30,690 nucleotides of DNA. Origin: an uncultured Eubacteriales bacterium. Lineage in GTDB: Bacteria > Bacillota_A > Clostridia > Lachnospirales > Cellulosilyticaceae. Location: NCBI GenBank assembly GCA_900556665.1, contig USPX01000004.1:1-30690 (forward strand), in the 5' to 3' direction. How positions within the stretch are numbered: position 1 is the stretch's first letter; the number at the start of each line of letters is the position of its first letter. The notes under the pieces are model-generated. The model was not told the origin of the DNA. It did not search any database and saw nothing but the letters and a program-made list of their open reading frames with translations. Below, one piece after another: positions 7,899 to 15,421 of this stretch. A program made the translations under genes and the position numbers.

Positions 7899-8903
7899 AT
7901 GACAGCTACAACAACTAGAGACTTTCAACAACGCGTCTTAAATTATATGACATTTACGCCTCACACTGAGGCTTGCTATACACTTTATAAAAACGATCAT
8001 CGTCCAGAACTGGGCTACTTTATGCTCTATAGCCGAGAAGGTTATTATGATTTCGGTGTAGGTGATTATACAATTGCCAATAACTTCTCTCTTGCCTTCA
8101 ATCATCAAGAAGAACTTATGCGCTTCGGTACGGTTTATACTGGGGAAACTGAATTCACAATAGAAGACTCTCCAGTTTCTTCTTTTACACCTTCTTCTTT
8201 CTTTATCATTGAAAAAGGCTTAAAAGGGACACAAAGTTGGACTAAGGGCACACACTTTCATGGAGCTGAAATTACAATTCACCAGAAATATTTTGATGAA
8301 ATCATTAAACCAGCCTTCCCTGAAATCAAGGATTTTAGCCAATTTATAACCAACTATACTTATCGCTATTTACCTTTAGAAATCGCTACAATTATTCAAA
8401 CCCTTAGAAATAAGGCTGAAGCAAATACTCTGACAGCACTTTATTTAGAAAGTAAAATCTTAGAATGTATTGCTTTACTTCATAATGAATTACAGTCTTC
8501 ACCTCAAAATGTTTTTACGAACCAATTAGATTATGGTGAAATTAAAATAGGTACAGAGCGCTATATTAGCTTAACAGCTACAGATGCTGCTGCCATTCAA
8601 AAGGCGCATGCAATCTTAACAGAAGAAGCATTTAAACCACCTACTATTAAAGATTTAAGTCAGCGTGTATTACTTAATGAACAAAAATTAAAGGCAGGAT
8701 TTTCTGCCAAATATCATATGTCCATTAGTCAATACACCACCTCACTTCGCATGACAAAGGCAGCTAATTTACTTTCTACTACTGAGCTCAGCGTAGAGGA
8801 AATCGCCAAAGAAGTGGGCTATCACTATAGCGGAAACTTCGTAAAAATGTTCAAGAAAGTATATGGCAAGACGCCTCTTGCTTTTAGGAAGATGAAACTT
8901 TAA
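7899..8903 (+). CDS. AraC-family regulator, PchR/siderophore type
   Basis: A 334-residue transcription factor. The C-terminal third carries two helix-turn-helix units of the AraC/XylS class: TIKDLSQRVLLNEQKLKAGF, then ELSVEEIAKEVGYHYSGNFVKMFKKVYGKTPLAFRKMK. The N-terminal part has no membrane helix and is presumably the ligand domain, as in PchR-like activators that sense a ferric siderophore. The start is placed at ATG 7899, preceded by AGAGG at about 9 nt; the upstream in-frame extension is low-complexity and contains the promoter. It is divergent from the siderophore operon and most likely activates it when the siderophore is present. Its stop codon is followed 9 nt later by long-hairpin copy 2. 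Confidence 0.88.
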   Translation: MTATTTRDFQQRVLNYMTFTPHTEACYTLYKNDHRPELGYFMLYSREGYYDFGVGDYTIANNFSLAFNHQEELMRFGTVYTGETEFTIEDSPVSSFTPSSFFIIEKGLKGTQSWTKGTHFHGAEITIHQKYFDEIIKPAFPEIKDFSQFITNYTYRYLPLEIATIIQTLRNKAEANTLTALYLESKILECIALLHNELQSSPQNVFTNQLDYGEIKIGTERYISLTATDAAAIQKAHAILTEEAFKPPTIKDLSQRVLLNEQKLKAGFSAKYHMSISQYTTSLRMTKAANLLSTTELSVEEIAKEVGYHYSGNFVKMFKKVYGKTPLAFRKMKL

Positions 8904-8912
8904 AGATATTAC

Positions 8913-9126
8913 AAACGCAGTCCGCAGGGGGGGTGGTGGTTTTTCGCCTACACCTTCCGTGATTTGTGATACGCTAAGCTTGATAATCAAAGAAACGGTG
9001 TGAACTCACTACGCTACGCTGCATTCAGACAACACACCTAAAACCTCTTTGATTCTCTTCGCTAAGCGTATCATCAAATCACTCCACAGGTAGGCTACAA
9101 ACCACCACTCCCCCTGCTCCTCGTTT
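8913..9126 (+). repeat. Long-hairpin 3' element, copy 2 (complete)
   Basis: An imperfect palindrome of about 214 bp in plus sense orientation, starting 9 bp after the AraC stop codon. Outer arms run from AAACG (8913-8917) to CGTTT (9122-9126), with a G-rich 5' side (GGGGGGGTGGTGG). The left core GTGATTTGTGATACGCTAAG pairs with a right core that carries one additional base. The inner stem is GGTGTG/CACACC (8997-9002 and 9033-9038) around a loop related to AACTCGCTTCGCTCAGACA, followed by TAAAACC. No ORF in it resembles a protein. Confidence 0.85.
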
Positions 9127-9490
9127 AAACATATTAGGCGTAGGGCGAAAAATGTTAATTATTCCATTTTGACTTACTAGCTTCATCGTTCTATACTCAG
9201 ACTCTCCACTAACACCGCTTTGACTTTCTTCACTAAGCGTATCAACCAATTACTTCACAGGTAGTCTCCACCCCACCATTTCATCAGCTCTTCTTTGTAA
9301 CACATTAGGCGTAGAGCGAAGAATGTTAATTATTCCATTTTGACTTACTCGTTCACTCCGTTCACTCAGACACTCCCACTAAAACCGCTCCCCCCTTCTT
9401 CACTAAGCGTATCAACAAATCATTCCACAGGTAGGCTACAAACCACCACTCCCTCAGCTCCTCGTTGAAACATATTAGGCGTAAAACGTA
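9127..9490 (+). repeat. Two tandem partial copies of the long-hairpin element (about 170-bp period)
   Basis: ATTAGGCGTA recurs at 9133, 9304 and 9474, giving two direct repeat units of 171 and 170 bp. Each unit contains a spacer (AATGTTAATTATTCCATTTT), a degenerate form of the element's loop (ACTTACT...CACTCAGAC) and its right arm (CTTCACTAAGCGTATCAAC followed by CACAGGTAG). The left outer arm is missing in both. The result is a ladder of right halves trailing complete copy 2. No coding potential is apparent here. Confidence 0.75.
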
Positions 9491-9531
9491 ATATTTTATA
9501 TTCTTTTTTCATGCAATAAGGAGGTATAGCT

Positions 9532-9635
9532 ATGGTGTTTTTGATGAAAACAAATGTGTTGCCAAACCAACATTAACATATGCACCCGTATATGAGGATA
9601 ATACATTATTAACCTTTGAAGCGTATAAAGATTAA
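9532..9635 (+). pseudogene. Frameshifted coding remnant
   Basis: An AAGGAGG site lies 7 nt before an ATG at 9532, but that frame ends after 14 codons. The overlapping frame from 9534 to the TAA at 9635 reads GVFDENKCVAKPTLTYAPVY and continues as EDNTLLTFEAYKD, which looks like an ordinary protein C-terminus. The simplest reading is the fused start and end of a decayed gene with an internal deletion or frameshift. I do not recognise the family. A terminator follows directly. The evidence is composition and signals only. Confidence 0.35.
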
Positions 9636-9637
9636 TA

Positions 9638-9683
9638 AAAGGAGCTAAGATTAGATTCTGTTGAATCTGATCTTAGCTCCTTT
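9638..9683. terminator. Bidirectional terminator
   Basis: A 21-bp stem (9638-9658 with 9663-9683) with a single T-T mismatch and a TGTT loop, containing GGAGCTAAGAT. A run of A on the left and T on the right flank it. It lies between the converging remnant (+) and the P-loop protein gene (-), whose stop codon is at 9690-9692. Confidence 0.85.
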
Positions 9684-9689
9684 AGTTTG

Positions 9690-10304
9690 TTAATATTCTA
9701 ATCCAAAATTATTAGCAACTTGTTTAGCAATTTGGTTTATGGTTTGGGTGCCGTCTATGATTATGGAGTTGTAGTTTGCTATTTTGCATTGTTTGAGAAT
9801 TTCTAGGGCGAATAGGGCGTCTCTATCCATCCAGTTTTTGAAGGCTGTTTGTTTGTCACTGCAACCTTCTAAAATATATGGGACCCATTCTCTTTGTTTG
9901 TAATGTTCTACTTGAAATGTCTTCGTAGGTACTAAGGCCATATAATGATTTGATGTAATCCCAATAGCCTTCATAAGCTCAGGTAAATATGCTGCGCCTT
10001 CTGTAATGATTGTTTTTTGGTGGCTTAGTTTTTCTAAGTCTTGTTTTAGGAAAGTAAATGTTTCTTTATAGAACTCTATTTCTTCTTCAGTTTGTAATTT
10101 TGCATCTCTCATCCAGATTTGCTCTGCATTCATTTCATATTGCTTTTTACATATTCTTAGATTTTCCTTAGAACCTCTTTCAATATAGGCATCAAGGAAA
10201 TCATCTGCTTTTAAATAATAAAAATCATATTTCTTTGAAAACATCTCTGCAATTGTACTTTTACCACAACAAGGTGAACCACCTATATAATATATATCAG
10301 CCAA
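9690..10304 (-). CDS. P-loop kinase-like protein
   Basis: A 204-residue cytoplasmic protein with an N-terminal Walker A motif GGSPCCGKST (residues 8-17) directly after the first beta strand. The following YYLKADDFLDAYIERG has acidic residues at the place where small kinases bind the acceptor substrate, and a predicted strand TIITEGAAYLP could be the Walker B region. The overall pattern resembles adenylate/shikimate/zeta-toxin-type small-molecule kinases, but no specific substrate motif is recognisable. A GAGGGGG site precedes the ATG at 10304. It is an isolated gene between repeat arrays, with terminators or hairpins on both sides. A co-encoded antitoxin is not seen, which argues weakly against a toxin role. 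Confidence 0.75.
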   Translation of the reverse strand: MADIYYIGGSPCCGKSTIAEMFSKKYDFYYLKADDFLDAYIERGSKENLRICKKQYEMNAEQIWMRDAKLQTEEEIEFYKETFTFLKQDLEKLSHQKTIITEGAAYLPELMKAIGITSNHYMALVPTKTFQVEHYKQREWVPYILEGCSDKQTAFKNWMDRDALFALEILKQCKIANYNSIIIDGTQTINQIAKQVANNFGLEY

Positions 10305-10564
10305 ATTAAATCCCCCTCAAATTAGATTTATTCTTATCTAGCTGATTTCATCCAAATTTCCATATGTAAATACCCCCTAATCAATCTTATGTTTTTATAG
10401 TATCATTTTTTCAAAATATTCAGTCCAATATTGGATACACTTCACTCTAACTATCGTAATAAATTTACTCACCTCTGCCTATCAAGCACACTTAATTAAC
10501 TTAAATATCCACCCTAGTAAATCTTCCTCCCTCACTTTCTCACCAACCAGTGTTCAAAACGAAA
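10305..10564. other. Non-coding AT-rich spacer with a repeat border
   Basis: No gene is visible here. 10305-10502 is AT-rich and shows no convincing ORF; it presumably contains the minus-strand promoter of the P-loop gene. From 10503 a stretch beginning AAATATCCACCCTAGTAAAT matches 10693-10750 at most positions, so 10503-10564 is the left border of a tandem duplication of the long-hairpin element. Confidence 0.6.
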
Positions 10565-10700
10565 GCTGGGTTAGTGGTGGGGTGTAGGCTACCTGTGGAG
10601 TAATTTCTTGATACGCTTAGTAAGATATTTAAAGCGCTCTTAGCAGTGCTGCCTAAACGCAGCCTAGCGTAGTAAGTTCACTGCATTACTCTAAATATCC
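10565..10700 (-). repeat. Partial long-hairpin element (right half plus inner stem)
   Basis: In minus sense it begins at the loop-proximal left arm, then has the inner stem GCAGTG/CACTGC (10643-10648 and 10679-10684), and then a full right arm ending at GCTGGG near 10565. The left outer arm is absent. It is a tandem partner of the complete copy at 10751-10941, offset by about 186-190 bp, with the AAATATCC...CCTAGTAAATCTT segment between them duplicated as well. Confidence 0.75.
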
Positions 10701-10750
10701 ATCCTAGTAAATCTTCATCTCTCTTTTTTCCAGTAAGTATTCAAACGAAA

Positions 10751-10941
10751 GCTGGGTAGTGGTGGGGTGTAGGTTACCTTTGGAGTGATTTGTTGATACG
10801 CTTAATGAGCTATTTAAAGTGGTTTTAGCAGTGCTGTTTGAACGCAGCGTAGCGTAGTGAGTTCACTGCGTTACTTTAAATAGCGAACTTAGCGTATCAC
10901 AAATCACGGAGAGAGTAACCTACACCCCACCACTACCCAGC
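10751..10941 (-). repeat. Long-hairpin 3' element, copy 3 (complete)
   Basis: A palindrome of about 190 bp in minus sense orientation, lying 23 bp after the stop codon of the gene ending at 10965. The outer arms GCTGGGTAGTGGTGGGGTGT and complement are nearly perfect. The left core GTGATTTGTGATACGCTAAG pairs with a right core bearing one extra base. The inner stem is GCAGTG/CACTGC (10828-10833 and 10864-10869). Confidence 0.85.
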
Positions 10942-10964
10942 GGTTCTTTGCAATACGCCCTCTT

Positions 10965-11360
10965 TTAATATGGATAATATGGGTATGGTGCTGCGTATGG
11001 ATATGGTGGTGCATAATATGGATATGGCAGTAGTGATAATGCAAGTAAGCTGCTAAGTGGGAATCTTTCGCGTCTAAACCTTCTATATCTTCTAGGATTA
11101 TTATACATTTGTCTAATATCATCATCATCTCGCATAATGACATCTTCTCCCATGAGTACATTTACATTATCTGGATCTACACTTTCAATAATGCCATCAA
11201 TTTCACGGCCATCCTGCATTCTAAGTAGTGCATGATAATTCATCATTGCCATGCAATCATCATACATCTTTTGATCATACATTTTTTGATTACTCATGTT
11301 ACTCATGTTACTCATATTATTCATATTATCCATGTTATCAACTCTTTCATGAATAATCAT
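10965..11360 (-). CDS. Sm-like domain protein with Met/Asn-rich start and Tyr/Pro-rich tail
   Basis: About 131 residues. The N-terminus is low complexity (DNMNNMSNMSNMSN). A central segment reading YHALLRMQDGREIDGIIESV, followed by NVNVLMGEDVIMR, has the strand pattern of a small Sm-like barrel. Then come an Arg-rich stretch (PRRYRRFRRERF), a short hydrophobic run and a tail of PYPYYAPPYPYAAPYPYYPY type. I recall broadly similar short proteins in spore-forming Firmicutes, sometimes linked to spore surfaces, but the function is unknown. Start choice is uncertain: ATG 11360 has a weak GGG, ATG 11333 has AAAGAG upstream, and a TTG lies at 11375. Long-hairpin copy 3 follows the stop. Confidence 0.6.
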   Translation of the reverse strand: MIIHERVDNMDNMNNMSNMSNMSNQKMYDQKMYDDCMAMMNYHALLRMQDGREIDGIIESVDPDNVNVLMGEDVIMRDDDDIRQMYNNPRRYRRFRRERFPLSSLLALSLLPYPYYAPPYPYAAPYPYYPY

Positions 11361-11415
11361 ATTACCCAAAACCAAAATTCTTGCACGTCCATGTAAACTT
11401 TTTATTTATTTAATT

Positions 11416-12057
11416 TTATTCAATAATTGGTAGTAGACGTGCATTATTTTCCTCTAATCTTTTGCTTATCGGATAACAACAAAATGAAGCAATAGGACAT
11501 TCTGCTGTAATATACTTTAACCCATCTTTTGTAATAAGCTCAAAATATACATCATATTGGGTCCCATCTGTATCTAACTTACATTGTGAAAAATCTCCTC
11601 TATATCCTAATTCACTGTCTCCTTCTGATGATTTAATCATTTGTGCTGGTACTACAATGCCTTGTATTTCACTTTTTGGAAAACTTGTGTAGGAATCCGC
11701 TGATACGCTAAATGTACTACCATAGCCTTCATTCTTTTCTATCCCTACATCCGTTTTTTCGATAATAAATTTTGCACTCATGATATCTTCAGCCTCTATG
11801 CTTCCTCGAAGCCATGCATTACAGTAAAATTCACTACCACCATTATCTTCCCAGCTTCCTCTGGCCATATCTTGAAATATATAATCAGTATACTGCTCTT
11901 CTAAAACTTCCTGCTTCATTCCTTCATTAGTTTGAATAATGATTATCGGCTCTAGTCTCTCTGTGATATCAATGTCCACTATAAAGTCTACAGACGTTGT
12001 TGTAAATAAGCTTTGGTCTTTAGCTAAAATTCTCTCTATCTCATCCCTTTGTGCCAT
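11416..12057 (-). CDS. Conserved-looking protein of unknown function
   Basis: A 213-residue soluble protein without signal peptide or membrane segment. It is rich in predicted beta strands, has an Ile-rich patch (EPIIIIQTNEG) and four Cys in the second half (CKLD, ECPIASFCCYPIS). I do not recognise the family. The ATG at 12057 has no good ribosome binding site. The strong AGGGGAG at 12094-12100 instead precedes an ATG at 12089 that is out of frame and stops after two codons. The main frame is open from just after that site (INEVNSSVNGSLMAQ), so the N-terminus may be longer, frameshifted, or reached by reinitiation. It lies 49 bp downstream of the pseudouridine synthase gene and is probably co-transcribed with it. 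Confidence 0.6.
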   Translation of the reverse strand: MAQRDEIERILAKDQSLFTTTSVDFIVDIDITERLEPIIIIQTNEGMKQEVLEEQYTDYIFQDMARGSWEDNGGSEFYCNAWLRGSIEAEDIMSAKFIIEKTDVGIEKNEGYGSTFSVSADSYTSFPKSEIQGIVVPAQMIKSSEGDSELGYRGDFSQCKLDTDGTQYDVYFELITKDGLKYITAECPIASFCCYPISKRLEENNARLLPIIE

Positions 12058-12106
12058 TAGGCTGCCATTTACAGAAGAATTTACTTCATTAATCTCCCCT
12101 ATAAAA

Positions 12107-13033
12107 TTATTTGATTATTGAATTATAATTTATATCTTCTTTGAGCAGCGCTGCCATATCTTTAGGTAATGGCGCAACGATGTCCATATATTCTTGTTTA
12201 ATTGGATGATAAAACCCTATTCTTACTGCATGTAATCCCTGTCTTGCAAGCATATGATTATTTTCGTTATATAAGAAGTCTCCTAAAAGTGGATGTCCCA
12301 TATGTGACATATGAACACGGATTTGATGAGTGCGTCCTGTTTCTAATTGAAGTGCCACAATAGATACGGGCATGCCTTCCACTGTAGTCTCTCCCACTTT
12401 ACGATAATGGGTTATGGCAGGCTTTCCATTTATCTCATCTACTTGCCTTTTAATAATTGAACCCTCAACTCTTCCAATAGGCAAATCAATAGTGCCTTCT
12501 TCTTCTACCTTGCCTTCTACAAAAGCAATATAAGTTCTGCTCAGTTCTCTCTCCTTCATTCGCTTAGATAAGATACTGGCACTGATGGCGTTTTTAGCCA
12601 TAATAGTAACCCCTGTTGTATCCCTATCTAATCGGTTAATACAACGGAATATATAATCTCTGCCTTGCTCCTTATAATAGTGCATTACTCCATTGGCTAA
12701 AGTATTTTCATAGTTATTAATAGATGGATGAATAGGTGTATCATAAGGTTTATTAATGACTAAAATATCTTCATCCTCATACAAAACTTCAAAGTCTAAA
12801 GGTCTTGGTACAATGTTCTCAGAAGTGCCTTCTTCCTCTAAGCAAATCTCTAAAATATCTCCTGTTTTTAAAACTTCATTGACCCCTGCCCAAGACCCAT
12901 TTTTCTGAATCCCTTTTGGCGTTTTTTTAAGTTCAATTAAGATGGCTCTCGAATATTCTTTTTCCTTTAAGAACATGCCTATCGTCTGTCCATCATTTTG
13001 TGTGTCTATTTTATATTGTATATTACGTATCAT
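12107..13033 (-). CDS. RluA-family 23S rRNA/tRNA pseudouridine synthase
   Basis: A 308-residue enzyme that isomerises uridine to pseudouridine in structured RNA. The catalytic motif CINRLDRDTTGV contains the nucleophilic Asp136, and the second family signature GRTHQIRVHMSHMGHPLLGD follows near residue 245. An N-terminal S4-like segment (about residues 10-70) precedes the catalytic domain, as in RluD-type members. The start is placed at ATG 13033, which has GAGG at about 9 nt; the in-frame TTG at 13048 would put that site inside the gene. Which uridine is modified cannot be decided from the sequence. Confidence 0.93.
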   Translation of the reverse strand: MIRNIQYKIDTQNDGQTIGMFLKEKEYSRAILIELKKTPKGIQKNGSWAGVNEVLKTGDILEICLEEEGTSENIVPRPLDFEVLYEDEDILVINKPYDTPIHPSINNYENTLANGVMHYYKEQGRDYIFRCINRLDRDTTGVTIMAKNAISASILSKRMKERELSRTYIAFVEGKVEEEGTIDLPIGRVEGSIIKRQVDEINGKPAITHYRKVGETTVEGMPVSIVALQLETGRTHQIRVHMSHMGHPLLGDFLYNENNHMLARQGLHAVRIGFYHPIKQEYMDIVAPLPKDMAALLKEDINYNSIIK

Positions 13034-13161
13034 GCTGCTTTTCCTCAAGTATTTTTAATGATTATGCTCTATTTAATATTTTATCCTTTTTATAGTGTAT
13101 CATAAATTGTTCTTGATACTAGATTATATACCTCTTCATAATTAGTATAGATATCTTATGA

Positions 13162-13818
13162 TTAACTCCACGTTTCTGGTGCATTCATGGCTCTCTGTAA
13201 GGCTTCTAAATATTCACTTACACCATATCCATCTACTACAGCATGTGAGACCGTAATAGAAAATGGCATAAGAATTTTTCCTTCCGTCTTCTTAAACTTC
13301 CCTGCTTCTAACACCGGGAAAAATTGTGTTGGTGCTGCATAAGGCACTGGTGAATAACTTGTAAAAGAAGTCCATGGCAATACCCCTATCATACAACTAT
13401 TTTCAGGTGGCATTTCTGGTTTTGCAATAATGCCATGTACATCTTTATACTTAGCCTGCTCTTCTAAATACGCTTTATTAAACTCTCCGAAAGTTTCTTT
13501 GTAATCTACCCACATCACACTAGTTGTCTGATCATCTTCATGAAAGTTTGCATAGGATGGTATCAAATAATCATAATATCCTAGTTTTCCATCTTTATAA
13601 GCAATTCTAAAGTACTCCCTTTCATTAATGAGTTTCATTGTAATGTAACGATAACCACTTGCAAACTTATACCCCTTTTGTTTGAAGTATTGATACATCT
13701 TCGTTACATCTAAATCCACACATACATTAAATCCAGTTGGAATCATCTTTGTATAAAGCCCAAAGTAAGGTGCTCTCTTCCACTCATTTAAATTAATCTC
13801 ATGAAATATTGCTGTCAT
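13162..13818 (-). CDS. Chloramphenicol acetyltransferase-like protein
   Basis: A 218-residue protein of the CAT fold (trimeric acetyl-CoA-dependent acyltransferase). The catalytic motif SHAVVDGYG near the C-terminus gives His192, with Asp196 as the structural partner. The N-terminal NLNEWKRAPYF and the NSCMIGVLPWTSFTSY segment are typical of the family. Length matches classical CAT (about 215). Substrate specificity is not readable: many chromosomal relatives do not act on chloramphenicol, so resistance should not be assumed. The ATG at 13818 follows AAAGGGGAG. It is separated by about 100 bp from the transglutaminase-like gene upstream. Confidence 0.88.
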   Translation of the reverse strand: MTAIFHEINLNEWKRAPYFGLYTKMIPTGFNVCVDLDVTKMYQYFKQKGYKFASGYRYITMKLINEREYFRIAYKDGKLGYYDYLIPSYANFHEDDQTTSVMWVDYKETFGEFNKAYLEEQAKYKDVHGIIAKPEMPPENSCMIGVLPWTSFTSYSPVPYAAPTQFFPVLEAGKFKKTEGKILMPFSITVSHAVVDGYGVSEYLEALQRAMNAPETWS

Positions 13819-13919
13819 TTCATATCTCCCCTTTCTTTGCTATGAGTATACTCCCTATATTACTCATAAACCATCTACGAACCGTAGAATGTGGTGAAAT
13901 AAAATGACTCTATTATTTT

Positions 13920-14546
13920 TTAATCTATTTTATGAAGTTCTTTAGGAAGGTTTACCCATAAATCTTCAAGGGTTTTATACTCTGTTAAAGCTTTTACTAC
14001 ATTTTCATCAGGTACTGCAAAAACAATAGGTATATCTTCCTCACCTTTTTCAGGTCTTATAGGAAAAGCAATCTGTTCCTCATAAAGTGAAAATTGTGCA
14101 TCGACTCCCGCCTTATTTCCTCTAGCATCTAATCGAATCCATTTATTTAATGATTCAATATAGACGCCATTTAATCCATGCAAAATAAGATAAGGTGCAG
14201 TCTTATCATTTAAAATAAGCCTCTGATAACAGAATCCTGCTGGTACACCTTTATAACGTAGTAATGCTGCTAATAAATGTGATTTTGCAAGGCATATTCC
14301 TTCTCTTGCTGCTAAAACTTCTGACGCCTTACAAGTTACAATCTTCCCCTTAATGTCCCTTGAATGGCCAATCTCATCTCTTACATATTCAAAAGCATTC
14401 TTTATATAATCTAATGTATCCTTTGAACGACCCCATATTTCATCTGCTACTTTTCTTATTTCCTCCCCAGCTGCACCATCAAAATCTATAATCTCACTAG
14501 ATTGTAAATATAATTTCAAATCCTCATACTGCATCTTTAACTGCAT
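13920..14546 (-). CDS. Transglutaminase-like cysteine protease-fold protein
   Basis: A 208-residue cytoplasmic protein with the transglutaminase-core triad: Cys85 in REGICLAKSHLLAALLR, His123 in YLILHGLN and Asp140 in WIRLDARGN. It has no signal peptide. Bacterial members of this superfamily are often peptidases or amidases rather than crosslinkers, and the substrate is unknown. A GGGGGAG site precedes the ATG at 14546. Only 23 bp separate it from the upstream stalk-domain gene, so the two probably form an operon and may act together. Confidence 0.85.
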   Translation of the reverse strand: MQLKMQYEDLKLYLQSSEIIDFDGAAGEEIRKVADEIWGRSKDTLDYIKNAFEYVRDEIGHSRDIKGKIVTCKASEVLAAREGICLAKSHLLAALLRYKGVPAGFCYQRLILNDKTAPYLILHGLNGVYIESLNKWIRLDARGNKAGVDAQFSLYEEQIAFPIRPEKGEEDIPIVFAVPDENVVKALTEYKTLEDLWVNLPKELHKID

Positions 14547-14569
14547 TTTATCTCCCCCATCTTCTTTAT

Positions 14570-15328
14570 CTAACTAATCCATGTAATACCCTTTTTCGTA
14601 ATCTCCCATATATTATTTTCTTTTTCTAATACCATCGCATTATATCCTATTGCCCCTAAACCACTTTTCCATTTACTAATATCTAATATAAGCTGATTTT
14701 CCTGACTAGATAAATCATCAATCTCAATTAATATGCCCTCTTCAAAACAAAGATCCTTAATAAGCCCTCTTTGCTCTAGTTCTTTATATGTTGCTTCAAT
14801 AATAATGCCATAACGTTCCATTTGTTTTAATAACTTAGCTTTATCAGCTTTATTAAGATATCTCATATGAGAAGTATCTATGGCGATATATTTACTGTTA
14901 TCATTTAAGCCTTCGTCTTCGTTATATATTTTATCAATAGCCAGCATATAACCTTCAACGATATTATCAGGTACATTATATTTGAGTGTATTTAAACAAA
15001 TACGTTGTCTATCTTTATCATATTCAATATAAACATCTAAAGCCTCACTTATAAATCTTAGTGGTACCATTACTGTATTGCCCCTTAACACAGGCTTTGC
15101 TATTGTTTCCACTTCCCTATCATTAATTAATGCCTTAGAAGAATTAATTTTTAATACTATACTTTTATCCTTACTTTTAATATGTATCTCTTTTGCCTTA
15201 GCATCATAATCTACTTTTGCACCTGTTAACTGAGCTATTATCTTTAGAGGAATCATGCTTCTACCTTCCTCTGTATAAATAGTAACCCCTTCTAAATCCA
15301 CACGTTCTTTATTTAAATAGATTGACAT
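14570..15328 (-). CDS. Copper amine oxidase N-terminal (stalk) domain protein without signal peptide
   Basis: A 252-residue protein. Residues 1-115 match the repeated-strand pattern of the copper amine oxidase N-terminal-like domain: MIPLKIIAQLTGAKVDYDAK, then MVPLRFISEALDVYIEYDKD. This domain is normally extracellular and cell-wall associated. The remainder (about 120-252) is a mixed helical region ending in a small beta domain (AMVLEKENNIWEITKKGITWI) and is not recognised. No signal peptide or membrane helix is seen at the ATG at 15328, and the upstream in-frame extension does not supply one. The ribosome binding site is weak. Either it acts in the cytoplasm or its N-terminus has been lost. 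Confidence 0.75.
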   Translation of the reverse strand: MSIYLNKERVDLEGVTIYTEEGRSMIPLKIIAQLTGAKVDYDAKAKEIHIKSKDKSIVLKINSSKALINDREVETIAKPVLRGNTVMVPLRFISEALDVYIEYDKDRQRICLNTLKYNVPDNIVEGYMLAIDKIYNEDEGLNDNSKYIAIDTSHMRYLNKADKAKLLKQMERYGIIIEATYKELEQRGLIKDLCFEEGILIEIDDLSSQENQLILDISKWKSGLGAIGYNAMVLEKENNIWEITKKGITWIS

Positions 15329-15421
15329 ATTTGTATTATTTCTTAGAAATATAAGATTTTTCTTTCCTATGTTCGTATTATAATTGTAGCGTTACTATAT
15401 TTCAAGGGAAAGGAGTTTGTT

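Noticed and set aside
8769..8990. 73-codon minus-strand ORF
   Set aside because: Antisense to the AraC helix-turn-helix and part of hairpin copy 2.
9127..9490. Possible CRISPR array
   Set aside because: Units are about 170 bp and diverged, with no short identical repeats and unique spacers, and no cas genes in the window.
9690..10304. Zeta-type toxin of a toxin-antitoxin pair
   Set aside because: Only the P-loop and a general kinase pattern are visible, and no small antitoxin gene is adjacent.
10904..11161. 85-codon minus-strand ORF with a His-rich run
   Set aside because: Shifted frame of the Tyr/Pro-rich protein; the His run comes from reading its repetitive codons out of frame, and the end lies in hairpin copy 3.
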